A stretch of 64,000 nt of DNA. Source: Methanosarcina sp. 2.H.T.1A.6 (GTDB lineage Archaea; Halobacteriota; Methanosarcinia; Methanosarcinales; Methanosarcinaceae). The notes under the pieces were generated by a model. It had not been told where the DNA came from and ran no database searches. It saw nothing but the letters and a program-made list of their open reading frames with translations. The stretch lies in contig NZ_JJOY01000031.1 of assembly GCF_000979455.1 (NCBI RefSeq), forward strand, positions 1-64,000. Direction: 5' to 3'. Position 1 is the first letter of the stretch. Each line of letters opens with the position of its first letter. Below are positions 45,891 through 54,149 of the stretch, piece after piece. A program made the translations under genes and the position numbers.

Positions 45891-47375
45891 ATGGTTATGA
45901 GAATTGATGCTTATATCACTGAACACGCCAGAAAAACTCCTCACCAGACTGCCCTTGAAGAGGGTAAAAATTCCATTTCTTACAGCTGTCTTGATGAGGA
46001 TATAAACATAATTGCCTCATCTCTGATTGACTTTGAGCACTGCAGATTTGCAATACTGGCTGAGTCCGGGACACAATACATAAAGGCACTTATGGCAGTA
46101 TATCGGTCAGGCAACATCGCAATACCCCTGCCAATCGAATTACCGGGGTTAAGCCTTGAACGAATTCTTGATGCTGCATGCATTAATAACATAATTGCAA
46201 CGAAAAAACAGTACTTAAGATTTGGAGATGGATTTTTTGAGCGTTTTGGAACTGTGATCGTTGTTTCAGATGATACTGCAGTGGAGACCTGCAGCAAAAG
46301 AGTGATACTCGAGAGAAACAATCCAGAACTGAGGCTGGTGCTTTATACCTCAGGTACAACAGGCACTCCTAAAGGAGTTATGTTGAGCGATAAAAACCTG
46401 GTATCAAATGCCAGATCAATAATCGAGGTTCTGAGCATAACCCCTAAAGATAAAGCAGCACTGGTAATCTCTCCCCATCATGCCTTTGGGAATTCAATAA
46501 TCAATTCCCACCTGATGGCTGGAGGCTCGATCCACACCGGGACAATGAATTTCATAGACCCGGTTTTTAATCTCATTGAATCCGGAGTATCCATATTCTA
46601 TGGAGTGCCCAGCACCTATCGTATTCTTCTCAGATATCCGGAAAGGTTCAAAAAAGCCTTTGCAAATGTCAGGACCGCTGCATCTGCTGGCGGAGCTATG
46701 GACAGGGTTATTGTACGGAGTATCAGGGAGTTAAGTCCAGGTACGCAGATTCTGCCAATGTACGGCCAGACCGAAGCCACAGCAAGGCTTGCCTACTTAC
46801 CAGTAGAAGACGTGGACAAATTTATCGATACGATAGGAAAGGCGATTCCCGGGGTCACACTGGAGGTCTTTGATTTTGAAAACCTGCCATTAAATCCCGG
46901 CATCTCAGGCGAACTTGTTGCCAGGGGGGACAATATCCTGCTGGGTTACCTGAATGATGAAGCTGCAACTGAAAAGAGGGTCATCGACGGGTGGCTGCAT
47001 ACAGGGGACCTGGCGCAGAAACTTCCGGGCGGGTACATCAGGCTGCTTGGACGTAAGGACGACCTCATTAAAATAGGCGACCACCGGGTTAACCCGAGAG
47101 AAATCGAAAAAGAGATCGAAATGAACAATGAGGTTTCCAGCGTTTTTGTTGTGCCTGTTTCCCATGAGCTTATGGGCAACGCAATCAGCCTCATGGTCAT
47201 ACCAAGTCAGGAAACTAAAGTTGATGAAATTTTTGCTTTTTGCAGGAAGAACCTGCCGGGATACCTGTACCCCAGGGAGATCCTCTTCATTGACCATCTT
47301 CCGCTGAGCGAGAACGGAAAAATCTCCAATAGGTCCATTATAGAGGAGTACCAGCATGTCAAAGCTAGCATGTAA
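45891..47375 (+). CDS. AMP-forming acyl/aminoacyl ligase
   Basis: 494 residues of the ANL superfamily. Core motifs are LVLYTSGTTGTPKGVMLS (phosphate loop, about residue 150), MYGQTEATARLAYLP, GWLHTGDLAQKLPGGYIRLLGRKDDLIKIGDHRVNPREIE (hinge and C-terminal domain) and LPLSENGKISNRSI with the catalytic Lys. It would adenylate a carboxylic acid and load it on the carrier protein encoded just upstream. The substrate pocket cannot be read by eye. A second ATG two codons later is possible. It overlaps the next gene by 20 bases. Confidence 0.92.
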   Translation: MVMRIDAYITEHARKTPHQTALEEGKNSISYSCLDEDINIIASSLIDFEHCRFAILAESGTQYIKALMAVYRSGNIAIPLPIELPGLSLERILDAACINNIIATKKQYLRFGDGFFERFGTVIVVSDDTAVETCSKRVILERNNPELRLVLYTSGTTGTPKGVMLSDKNLVSNARSIIEVLSITPKDKAALVISPHHAFGNSIINSHLMAGGSIHTGTMNFIDPVFNLIESGVSIFYGVPSTYRILLRYPERFKKAFANVRTAASAGGAMDRVIVRSIRELSPGTQILPMYGQTEATARLAYLPVEDVDKFIDTIGKAIPGVTLEVFDFENLPLNPGISGELVARGDNILLGYLNDEAATEKRVIDGWLHTGDLAQKLPGGYIRLLGRKDDLIKIGDHRVNPREIEKEIEMNNEVSSVFVVPVSHELMGNAISLMVIPSQETKVDEIFAFCRKNLPGYLYPREILFIDHLPLSENGKISNRSIIEEYQHVKASM

Positions 47376-48372
47376 AAAGTGTGTTCTGAATTCGGATATT
47401 CCGGGCATAGAAATTAACGAAGAAAGCGGCCTCTGCCATTTTTGTGAGACTTATGTCCCTCTTTCTTCAAAGGAAAGGGAGCAGTACCTTAACAGGATTG
47501 AAGAACTCTTCAAAGAATACAGCGGCAGGGGCAATTATGATGTGATATTTGCACTTTCAGGTGGAAAAGACTCTTCATACACACTTTACAAACTCAAAAA
47601 AGACTACCCCTTCCTGAAAGTACTTGCTGTCCAGTTTGATAATGGGTTCACTTCAGATTATGCCGTAGTAAATGCAAAGAAAATGTGTGAGATTACAGGA
47701 TGCGACTATTTTAAACTGACAATGGAAACAGAGGTCCTGTACGAGCTCTTCCGAAAGGCAGCCGAATCCTATGATGCATTCCCGAAGTTTGCCAAATACA
47801 GAGCAAGCGACATATGCAATATCTGCATCAGCGTCATCAAACAGAAATTGCTGGAACAGGCCATAGTTCAGAATGCTCCTTTTGTTGTATTTGCCTTTAC
47901 AGCAGGACAGTCGCCCAATCCCATAATCAATCTGTCAGCTAATTTTATACAATGGTCAAGGAATCTTTTTGAAAAGCAGCTTCAAAAAATAGGTGTTGAT
48001 GACAGGGATGAGCAGTTCCTCATTAAAAATGAGGTAATTAAAAATATCGGTGAAGTTGCTCCATCCATTCTGCATCCGCTCTGTCTGTGGGAATATAGTG
48101 AGGACAAAGTGATTGAAACAGTAATGGAGCTCGGGTGGAAAGCTCCCGACCTTAATGACAGTAATTCAACTAACTGTACGCTGAATTCTTTTGCATGCCA
48201 TAATCACCTCGAAAAGTACGGCTTCCATCCATATGCCTTTGACATAGCAGGGCTTGTCCGAAGCGGGGAAATGTCAAGGGAAGAAGGGCTGGAAAAACTT
48301 CATCAGGAACTATCGCAGCCGCTGATAGAGGAAGCTGCAGAGAAACTTGAAATAAAGATAAATCACTCATAA
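47356..48372 (+). CDS. PP-loop amidotransferase (WbpG/PseA-like)
   Basis: 338 residues, ATP-pyrophosphatase fold. Two Cys pairs near the N-terminus (CKKC at 6-9, CHFC at 27-30) suggest a zinc site. The PP-loop is SGGKDSSYTLY at 68-78. Further Cys (CNICIS, and CTLNSFACHNH near the end) may bind metal. The arrangement resembles N-acetyl-sugar amidotransferases that make acetamidino or amide groups on surface sugars with ammonia from a HisH-like partner, but no such glutaminase is nearby. GAGGAG provides the ribosome site within the upstream gene. Confidence 0.8.
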   Translation: MSKLACKKCVLNSDIPGIEINEESGLCHFCETYVPLSSKEREQYLNRIEELFKEYSGRGNYDVIFALSGGKDSSYTLYKLKKDYPFLKVLAVQFDNGFTSDYAVVNAKKMCEITGCDYFKLTMETEVLYELFRKAAESYDAFPKFAKYRASDICNICISVIKQKLLEQAIVQNAPFVVFAFTAGQSPNPIINLSANFIQWSRNLFEKQLQKIGVDDRDEQFLIKNEVIKNIGEVAPSILHPLCLWEYSEDKVIETVMELGWKAPDLNDSNSTNCTLNSFACHNHLEKYGFHPYAFDIAGLVRSGEMSREEGLEKLHQELSQPLIEEAAEKLEIKINHS

Positions 48373-48535
48373 AAGAGCCGGCTGAAAGTTTAATCCGATA
48401 TTCTTTCAGCAAAGAGTTATTCTTTATATGCCCAGTTATTTTTAATAAATGATCCGGGGATTCAATATATTATTGCATACAGTTTAAAAGTATAACTAAC
48501 TACCATAACAAATAATCGATCAGGGGAGTAATACT

Positions 48536-49600
48536 ATGCAGATAACCGGGAGTAGCGTAGCGCAGACTACAGAGGGTAATATCGCGCAGTTATCAAAAAA
48601 TAATACCGGGCGGTTAACGGACAGCAGTAATACGCAGATTATGGATGAATTGAACAGAGATGCTGATAAGCTTGCTGAAAGACTCAGGGGTTTTATTAGA
48701 GGTCAGATCACGGCCTTTAAGAAAAAAGGAGTGGTTCTGGGGGTTTCGGGGGGTATTGATTCAGCTGTAGCCCTTACGCTTTGCGTACAGGAGTTCGGCA
48801 AAGAAAACGTATACGGCCTTCTCCTCCCTGAAAAAGAATCTGCTCCTTCAAGCAAAACCCTGGGGGCAGAAATCTGTGAAAGCCTGGGAGTTTCATATGA
48901 GGAGGTCCCGATTTCTCCAATCATTGAGTCTCTTGGCATCTATAACAAAAAGGAACAGATAATAAAAAGGACCTGTCCGGAATATGACCCCGAAATACAT
49001 AACACCTCACTCGTGCTGCCTGATTTCCTTAATCAGGGATTGTTGAACGTTCCTCATATCAGGTTGATAAAAGACGGGGAAACGGTTGCCAGGCACAGGT
49101 TGAGAGCAAACGATTATCTGGAATTGATAGGGCTGCAGAATGTTAAGCAGCGGTCCAGAATGATAGTCCAGTATATGTATGCCGAAAAGATGAATTACGC
49201 TGTTTGCGGCACAACCAACAAGACCGAACTTGTCCTTGGCCAGTTTGTTAAATATGGAGATGGAGGTGTAGATCTCGAACCTTTTGCAGACTGCTATAAG
49301 ACTCAGATCTATGCTCTGGCAAAACACCTCAGGGTAAATGAGGAAATTATAAAGCGCCCGCCAAGTGCCGACACATGGAGCCATTATACAACTGATGAGG
49401 AGTTCTACTGGCGTATGCCCATACACATCCTGGATCAGCTCCTGTATGCCCAGGAACATAAACTGCCTTTAGAGATCACTGAAAATAACACTGGCCTGCC
49501 CAGAGATACCATAGAAAAAGCCTGGAGGCACGTTGACAGAGTAAGAGATAGCACAGAGTATACACGGGCTGCTCCTCCAATCTGTTATCCGGGCATATAA
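48536..49600 (+). CDS. NAD-synthetase-like ATP pyrophosphatase
   Basis: 354 residues. NadE-type PP-loop GVSGGIDSAVALTL at about 69-82, and AVCGTTNKTELVLGQFVKYGDGGVDLEPF near residue 220, typical of NAD synthetase. But archaeal NadE is about 250-270 residues; here a 50-residue polar N-terminus and a large insertion (about residues 110-190, with EYDPEIHNTSLVLPDFLNQG) are present. It adenylates a carboxylate and amidates it; the location in a carrier-protein cluster suggests a different substrate from nicotinate. GGGGAG precedes the ATG. A housekeeping NadE role cannot be excluded. Confidence 0.78.
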   Translation: MQITGSSVAQTTEGNIAQLSKNNTGRLTDSSNTQIMDELNRDADKLAERLRGFIRGQITAFKKKGVVLGVSGGIDSAVALTLCVQEFGKENVYGLLLPEKESAPSSKTLGAEICESLGVSYEEVPISPIIESLGIYNKKEQIIKRTCPEYDPEIHNTSLVLPDFLNQGLLNVPHIRLIKDGETVARHRLRANDYLELIGLQNVKQRSRMIVQYMYAEKMNYAVCGTTNKTELVLGQFVKYGDGGVDLEPFADCYKTQIYALAKHLRVNEEIIKRPPSADTWSHYTTDEEFYWRMPIHILDQLLYAQEHKLPLEITENNTGLPRDTIEKAWRHVDRVRDSTEYTRAAPPICYPGI

Positions 49601-49741
49601 GTCACATGGAGCAAATGCTTCATTAAATGTGGTGCCTGCCAGAAAAGCCATTTGAGGGTTTTTCCTCTTAATGGTCAACAAAATCAACATTCGAAGTCAA
49701 CGTTAACTCAATCAGCAATTCTGAAGGATAAGCGTCAACTA

Positions 49742-49776
49742 CCTCTGAGCTAAAGACTCAGGGGTTTCCTGCTGAG
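49742..49776 (-). mobile_element. Solitary IS200/IS605-like right-end hairpin (copy D)
   Basis: Reading on the minus strand: stem ccctgag / ctcagagg around tctttag, then tagttgac. It matches copy A (27831-27874) almost base for base, including the stretch up to the neighbouring ATG. No TnpB or transposase is adjacent. The element directly precedes the DUF362 gene, whose TGAGG ribosome site falls at its edge. Confidence 0.6.
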
Positions 49777-49781
49777 GTTTT

Positions 49782-50915
49782 ATGAACACCAGAGTTTCCA
49801 TTGTACGCTGTTCCGACTATTCGGGTGTAAAAGGTGCAATTAAGGAGGCACTCAACCTGATAGGCGGGCTTGAGAGCGTTATATCTCCGGGTAATCGCGT
49901 GCTTCTTAAACCCAATGTACTTGCGATCCGGCCTCCGGAGGATGCCGTCACCACTCATCCTGCAATAGTCTCTGCAATGTGTGAACTGGTCCTGGAAGCA
50001 GGAGGTATTCCTGTTATAGGGGACGGGTCAGGGATTGCGAAACCGGGTTCTACGACGACTACGGAGGCTTTTCGTGCATCGGGGATTGAAGGTGTAGCAT
50101 CCGCTGTCGGCGCAGAGCTTATCAATTTCGAGACCTCCGGTTACACTGAGGTTTCTGTTCCCAACGCCAGGCATTTCCCACGCCTGTACGTCGCAAAAGC
50201 AGTCCTTGAGGCTGATGTGGTAATCTCACTTCCAAAACTCAAGACGCATGAACTGACACTCTATACGGGGGCTGTCAAAAACTTCTTTGGGGCAGTGCCT
50301 CAGAAAATAAGAAAGCAGGCACATGCCCTGGAAGATCGTGACCGTTTTGGACATGCTGTTGTCGATATCTACTCTATCGCCAAGCCTCATCTTGCAGTTA
50401 TGGACGGCGTTTTCGGAATGGAAGGGAATGGACCTTCGAATGGCACACCTGTACTTGCAGGCGTGGTCATGGCAAGTTATGACTGTGTATCCCTGGATAT
50501 CGTAGCCTCTGAGCTTATAGGAATCAATCCTTTAAAAGTTCCTACAAACAAAGCTGCGCTCTCAAGAGGGTTCGGCACCAGGCATCCGGAAGTTGCAGGA
50601 GTGCCTCTGCAGGAGGTAAGTCTCAGGTTTAAAAGGTCGGAAGGTGGAATTACTGCCTACATGCCGTCTTTTCTTATTGGAATTCTTCGAAAGCAATTAA
50701 CTGTAAAGCCTTTTATCAACACGTCAAACTGTGCGCTTTGCAAAGCCTGCGTTATGAATTGTTCAGCGCATGCAATTGAGGAAGTGGGAAGAACACTAAA
50801 AATTAACCAGCAAAAATGTATCCAATGCTACTGCTGTCGCGAACTGTGTCCGAATGATGCAGTAGAAATAAAAAAGTCTTTACTCCTTAAAATTGTAACC
50901 CGAAGTAAAACCTGA
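49782..50915 (+). CDS. DUF362 protein with C-terminal ferredoxin domain
   Basis: 377 residues. The DUF362 domain covers about residues 1-290 (RVLLKPNVLAIRPPEDAVTTHPAIV, KLKTHELTLYTGAVKNFFGAVP). The C-terminal 60 residues hold two 4Fe-4S motifs (CALCKACVMNC and CIQCYCCRELC). Family members are uncharacterised redox proteins. TGAGG precedes the ATG and lies in the IS-like end fragment. It follows the NadE-like gene by 180 bases and may form part of the same unit. Confidence 0.85.
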   Translation: MNTRVSIVRCSDYSGVKGAIKEALNLIGGLESVISPGNRVLLKPNVLAIRPPEDAVTTHPAIVSAMCELVLEAGGIPVIGDGSGIAKPGSTTTTEAFRASGIEGVASAVGAELINFETSGYTEVSVPNARHFPRLYVAKAVLEADVVISLPKLKTHELTLYTGAVKNFFGAVPQKIRKQAHALEDRDRFGHAVVDIYSIAKPHLAVMDGVFGMEGNGPSNGTPVLAGVVMASYDCVSLDIVASELIGINPLKVPTNKAALSRGFGTRHPEVAGVPLQEVSLRFKRSEGGITAYMPSFLIGILRKQLTVKPFINTSNCALCKACVMNCSAHAIEEVGRTLKINQQKCIQCYCCRELCPNDAVEIKKSLLLKIVTRSKT

Positions 50916-51056
50916 TAAGATCATTACATGATAAGATAATCATAATCTCACTTCTTTCAAAATTGTATATTTTATAATCTCAATTAATGTGGTTCAAACT
51001 TCAATTAATGTAGTTCAAGACTGACTATAGGAAATATATTTATCGGTGGAAAAACA

Positions 51057-51110
51057 ATGAAAAGCAAGTGTCGGGGATTTTTTCACCGCAAAATGGGGAG
51101 TATTATATGA
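51057..51110 (+). CDS. Possible 17-codon leader peptide
   Basis: A short frame (MKSKCRGFFHRKMGSII) whose stop overlaps the acyltransferase start as ATGA. A GGTGG string lies about seven bases before its ATG. It could be a coupled leader or chance; the acyltransferase has its own GGGGAG site. Confidence 0.25.
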   Translation: MKSKCRGFFHRKMGSII

Positions 51111-51640
51111 CCGCCTTAGTATCAAACAGAGATAAAGTAACTTTTGGTGAAGTAGCTGATCATTACCATAGCAATAAACTCGTCTTTGGAATGAAGTACT
51201 TTAAGAACTGGGTTCTGGAACGTGTTGCATCGTGGTTTCCGATTCCTTCATGGAGAGCGAAATTTCATAAAATGCGAGGCGTGAATCTCGGAAAAAACGT
51301 ATATGTCGGCTATGATGTGGTCTTTGACAGGCTTCACCCTGAAATGATCACAGTGGGAGATTACTCTGAAATAGGAGACCGCTGCATCCTCTCAGCTCAT
51401 TCCAGAGGTAGCCTGACCACAAGACAGGCATATCCGAGGACTATAGATCCCATAAAAATCGGAAGTGGAGTTTCTGTAAATCCTGGATGTATAATCACCC
51501 AGGGAGTCGAGATAGGGGATAACTCGATAATTGGTATTGGATCTGTGGTTACCCGTGATATCTCTCCAAACAGTCTTGCTCTGGGTTATCCGGCTCGAGT
51601 CGTTAAAAAGCTCGACGGTGTAGGCGAGCTTCAAACCTGA
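51107..51640 (+). CDS. Hexapeptide-repeat acyltransferase
   Basis: 177 residues from the ATG at 51107 (GGGGAG upstream). Left-handed beta-helix protein with [LIV]G-x4 turns in the second half: VNPGCIITQGVEIGDNSIIGIGSVVTRDISPNSLALGYPARVVKKL, and the probable catalytic His in LSAHSRGSL. It resembles WbbJ/maltose O-acetyltransferase-type enzymes that acetylate sugars using acetyl-CoA. Here an acyl-carrier donor is conceivable because of the carrier gene 5 kb upstream. Last gene of the cluster. Confidence 0.87.
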   Translation: MTALVSNRDKVTFGEVADHYHSNKLVFGMKYFKNWVLERVASWFPIPSWRAKFHKMRGVNLGKNVYVGYDVVFDRLHPEMITVGDYSEIGDRCILSAHSRGSLTTRQAYPRTIDPIKIGSGVSVNPGCIITQGVEIGDNSIIGIGSVVTRDISPNSLALGYPARVVKKLDGVGELQT

Positions 51641-51780
51641 TTTACAGGGCCTTAATCCCTTTTACTTTTTTTATCTTCATTACTTATTGTATTTCTGAGT
51701 ATTGATCTCTGATTATTTTAATCCACTACTTTTTATTTTTTCCCAATGTATTTTGTTTAATCTTTCAACCCGATCTCGAA

Positions 51781-52365
51781 TCATTTTTCCGCTCTGTAAC
51801 TGAATTCAAACCCAAATCGACTCAAAGCAAACAGTGCCATTAATATTACCATGAATATAAAGAAAACAGATACAAAAGATGCTGTCAGATAATAAAATAA
51901 ACCGGCCCCTGTGAATTCTGCATTCATTAGTAAGAATACACTGGTAGGTTTATTGTAAAGCGGATAGAGATAAGGACAGTATGCTTCAGTTATATCATCT
52001 AACAGCAGGTGCGTGAGGAAAGCAGATTCTGCAAAAATTGCCATGTATACCGCTTTATTGAGCTCCCTGTATGCAGCATATCCGACAATCCCTCCGAACA
52101 GAATTGCAGTAGAACTGAACAGCAATGAATGTGTCGGGATCGGGCCAACCCAGCAGTGTTGTAAAGTGCCGTTTATGAGCAGATTATATACAACTATTAG
52201 ATCCGGGAACATAGTGCATAAACCACCTACAAACATCAGCAATAGTAGCTTCCTTGAGTCTCTGAATGAGAGCTCTCCGCGAGAGAGCGCTTTTGTTATA
52301 GCATATATGGCTACCGCGCCGATGCAAAACAAAAAAAACAGAACATGTACGACCGGATATGGCAT
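51781..52365 (-). CDS. DUF457-type membrane-bound metal-dependent hydrolase
   Basis: 194 residues with five or six hydrophobic segments. The family motifs are FPDLIV near residue 50, PTHSLLFSS near residue 74 and LTHLLLDDI near residue 115; their His and Asp are likely metal ligands (YdjM-like). The ATG at 52365 has GGGGG upstream, and an ATG six codons earlier is less likely. The function of the family is not established. Convergent with the acyltransferase. Confidence 0.75.
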   Translation of the reverse strand: MPYPVVHVLFFLFCIGAVAIYAITKALSRGELSFRDSRKLLLLMFVGGLCTMFPDLIVVYNLLINGTLQHCWVGPIPTHSLLFSSTAILFGGIVGYAAYRELNKAVYMAIFAESAFLTHLLLDDITEAYCPYLYPLYNKPTSVFLLMNAEFTGAGLFYYLTASFVSVFFIFMVILMALFALSRFGFEFSYRAEK

Positions 52366-52602
52366 AAGGACCCCCTTTTCCAAATTTATGGCTTATTTTT
52401 TCACACGAAACGGATCTGAGAGCATTTAGGATCTTCCATATCTAATCAAACCAGAGAGAAGATTAGTAGCTCTCTAAACTCTATTGGTCTATCTTCTATA
52501 AGGCCCATCTTCTATAAATTTTTATCTATGTGCCGGTCCGCTGAAAAAATCTTGTCCTGCTTTCTTTAAAAGGAATTTGGATTTAAGTCCGGGCAGACGC
52601 CC

Positions 52603-53664
52603 TCATAGAGGAATAAGTTCTACAAGCAGCCCGTCTTCAAAAGGATGCCTTTCAATTATGAAAAGCTTTGTTCCAAGGGGTTCAAGTTCTTCTTTGAGTC
52701 CGTCCTTAAGGTCTTCGAGCACCCACCAGGCGATCTCAATTTTTCCTTCCTTTATTTCATATAGTTCGTCAGGAACTTCTATCTCCCTGAGGATCTCTTT
52801 TGCAAGTTCCTGGTCCCCTTCGTTGATAACCCCATAGATAAGAGTGCCTTCTTCCGTGACCTCGTCAAATTCTCTTGCTGTGTTTTTTGCAATCCTCTGA
52901 AACCTTTTGCGCAGCTGGACTGCATCCTTATAAGTCGAAGAACAGAAATGCACTCTTTTGCACGTACTAAAGGCAGTTTTAGCATAAGTATGGGACCCGG
53001 CAGCAGCACAGGAAATGTCTGTTTCCAGGGAAAACCCATTTTCATGAAGGGCATTTGAGTTATTATCAGAAAATTCCAGTTCGTTCAGGTTGAGGAAAAT
53101 TCCCATTTCCTCTGCAAAAGCCGCAACTTTCTCTGCACCTTCAAGGGAAGGAATTTCTATTCCGGTTTCTATTCCCAGATCTTTTGCATTTCGCAGGGTA
53201 TCTGCATAGGGGCTTTGCATGAGCTCTCCCCAGACAGCCTGTGGAGGATGGAAGCGGATTTCGTCAAGGCCTGCTTCTGCTAACTTTTCAAGGGTTTCCC
53301 TCTCAGGAGCAAGAGACGTATAAAGATGAATATGATGAGCTTTTCCAAAAGAGGACTTAAGCAGGCAGATGTAGTGCAGGACTCTCTCCACTTTAAGTAG
53401 AGGCTCTCCACCAGTAATCCCTGTCCCGAGGGCGTCCATAAGCTCAGCTTCCTTTAACAAATCCTCATCGCTTTTTACAAGCCTTTCGTTTGCAAAAACC
53501 AGGTCTTTTCCACGCCTTTCATCGGAAAGTGGGCAGTAAAAACAGTTTTTAGGGCAAAGGCCAGTTACAAAGAGCACCATTTTGGCGCCCTGCTGGCAGA
53601 GCCTGCAGCCTTCTGAAAGGTAACTGCAAAAGGAGCCAGTCTCATCTTCTGTGAACTTTTCCAT
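52603..53664 (-). CDS. Radical SAM protein (COG2108-like)
   Basis: 353 residues. CPKNCFYC at 37-44 is the radical SAM CX3CX2C motif, followed by GTGITGGEPLLKVERV (glycine-rich SAM site). Three Cys just before it (13, 20, 23) may bind a second metal. It resembles archaeal proteins related to pyruvate-formate-lyase activases, of unknown substrate. A TATATAA box at 53691-53697 lies 27-33 bases before the ATG at 53664, so the mRNA is probably leaderless or nearly so. Longer frames upstream run through repeats and are not used. Divergent from the ferredoxin gene. Confidence 0.85.
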   Translation of the reverse strand: MEKFTEDETGSFCSYLSEGCRLCQQGAKMVLFVTGLCPKNCFYCPLSDERRGKDLVFANERLVKSDEDLLKEAELMDALGTGITGGEPLLKVERVLHYICLLKSSFGKAHHIHLYTSLAPERETLEKLAEAGLDEIRFHPPQAVWGELMQSPYADTLRNAKDLGIETGIEIPSLEGAEKVAAFAEEMGIFLNLNELEFSDNNSNALHENGFSLETDISCAAAGSHTYAKTAFSTCKRVHFCSSTYKDAVQLRKRFQRIAKNTAREFDEVTEEGTLIYGVINEGDQELAKEILREIEVPDELYEIKEGKIEIAWWVLEDLKDGLKEELEPLGTKLFIIERHPFEDGLLVELIPL

Positions 53665-53690
53665 ACCTGAGACTGCATATTCTTTTGTCC

Positions 53691-53697
53691 TATATAA
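53691..53697 (-). promoter_or_regulatory. TATA box of the radical SAM gene
   Basis: TTATATAG on the minus strand, 27-33 bases before the ATG; transcription would begin at or a few bases before the start codon. Confidence 0.5.
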
Positions 53698-53840
53698 GGC
53701 TTGTTTCCGGATGCCGGCCCTTGCCCCGAATGAGATCTCCCAAATGAAAATGAATTTTTTCGGGCCCGGTTCAGAAATTAATGGTTCAGAAAATAATGGT
53801 TCAGAAATTAATATATCTATCAGACGCCAAAGGATCACTG

Positions 53841-54026
53841 ATGTCAGAGAAGGACGGATACGTTGTAGTTTTCGGCTGTAAAAGGTGCGGCAAGTGCAAG
53901 GATGTATGTCCTGTGGGTGCCATTTACGAAGAAAACGAGCTTGCGAAGATTGATCCTGAAAAATGTAACCTCTGCATGAAGTGCATAGATGAATGTACCA
54001 ATCGATCCATCATTTACATGGAATAA
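53841..54026 (+). CDS. Two-cluster 4Fe-4S ferredoxin
   Basis: 61 residues. The two motifs [12 protein letters not shown] (Cys13-Cys23) and [11 protein letters not shown] (about 43-53) each have CX2CX2CX3C with a following P or T. The ATG at 53841 gives the compact protein; AAGGA lies six or so bases upstream. The divergent radical SAM protein may be its partner. Three copies of a ttcagaaattaatgg-type motif (53766-53812) lie in the shared promoter region. Confidence 0.88.
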   Translation: MSEKDGYVVVFGCKRCGKCKDVCPVGAIYEENELAKIDPEKCNLCMKCIDECTNRSIIYME

Positions 54027-54149
54027 TATGAAAATAAGTCAAAACCCGGTCGGAACGAAGTCAGAGTGAAATCAGGATCAAACCAGAATAAGTTTGAATG
54101 AAGTGAATCCGAAAAAAAAGCCATAGATAATCAGGGCAGGCGAAATGAG

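Noticed and set aside
48536-49600. Housekeeping NAD synthetase as the simple call
   Set aside because: Length, N-terminal extension and a large insertion differ from archaeal NadE; kept as NadE-like with the standard role still possible.
53665-53838. 58-residue N-terminal extension of the radical SAM protein
   Set aside because: It reads through the promoter and short repeats (SEPLFSEPL), and the TATA box position excludes it.
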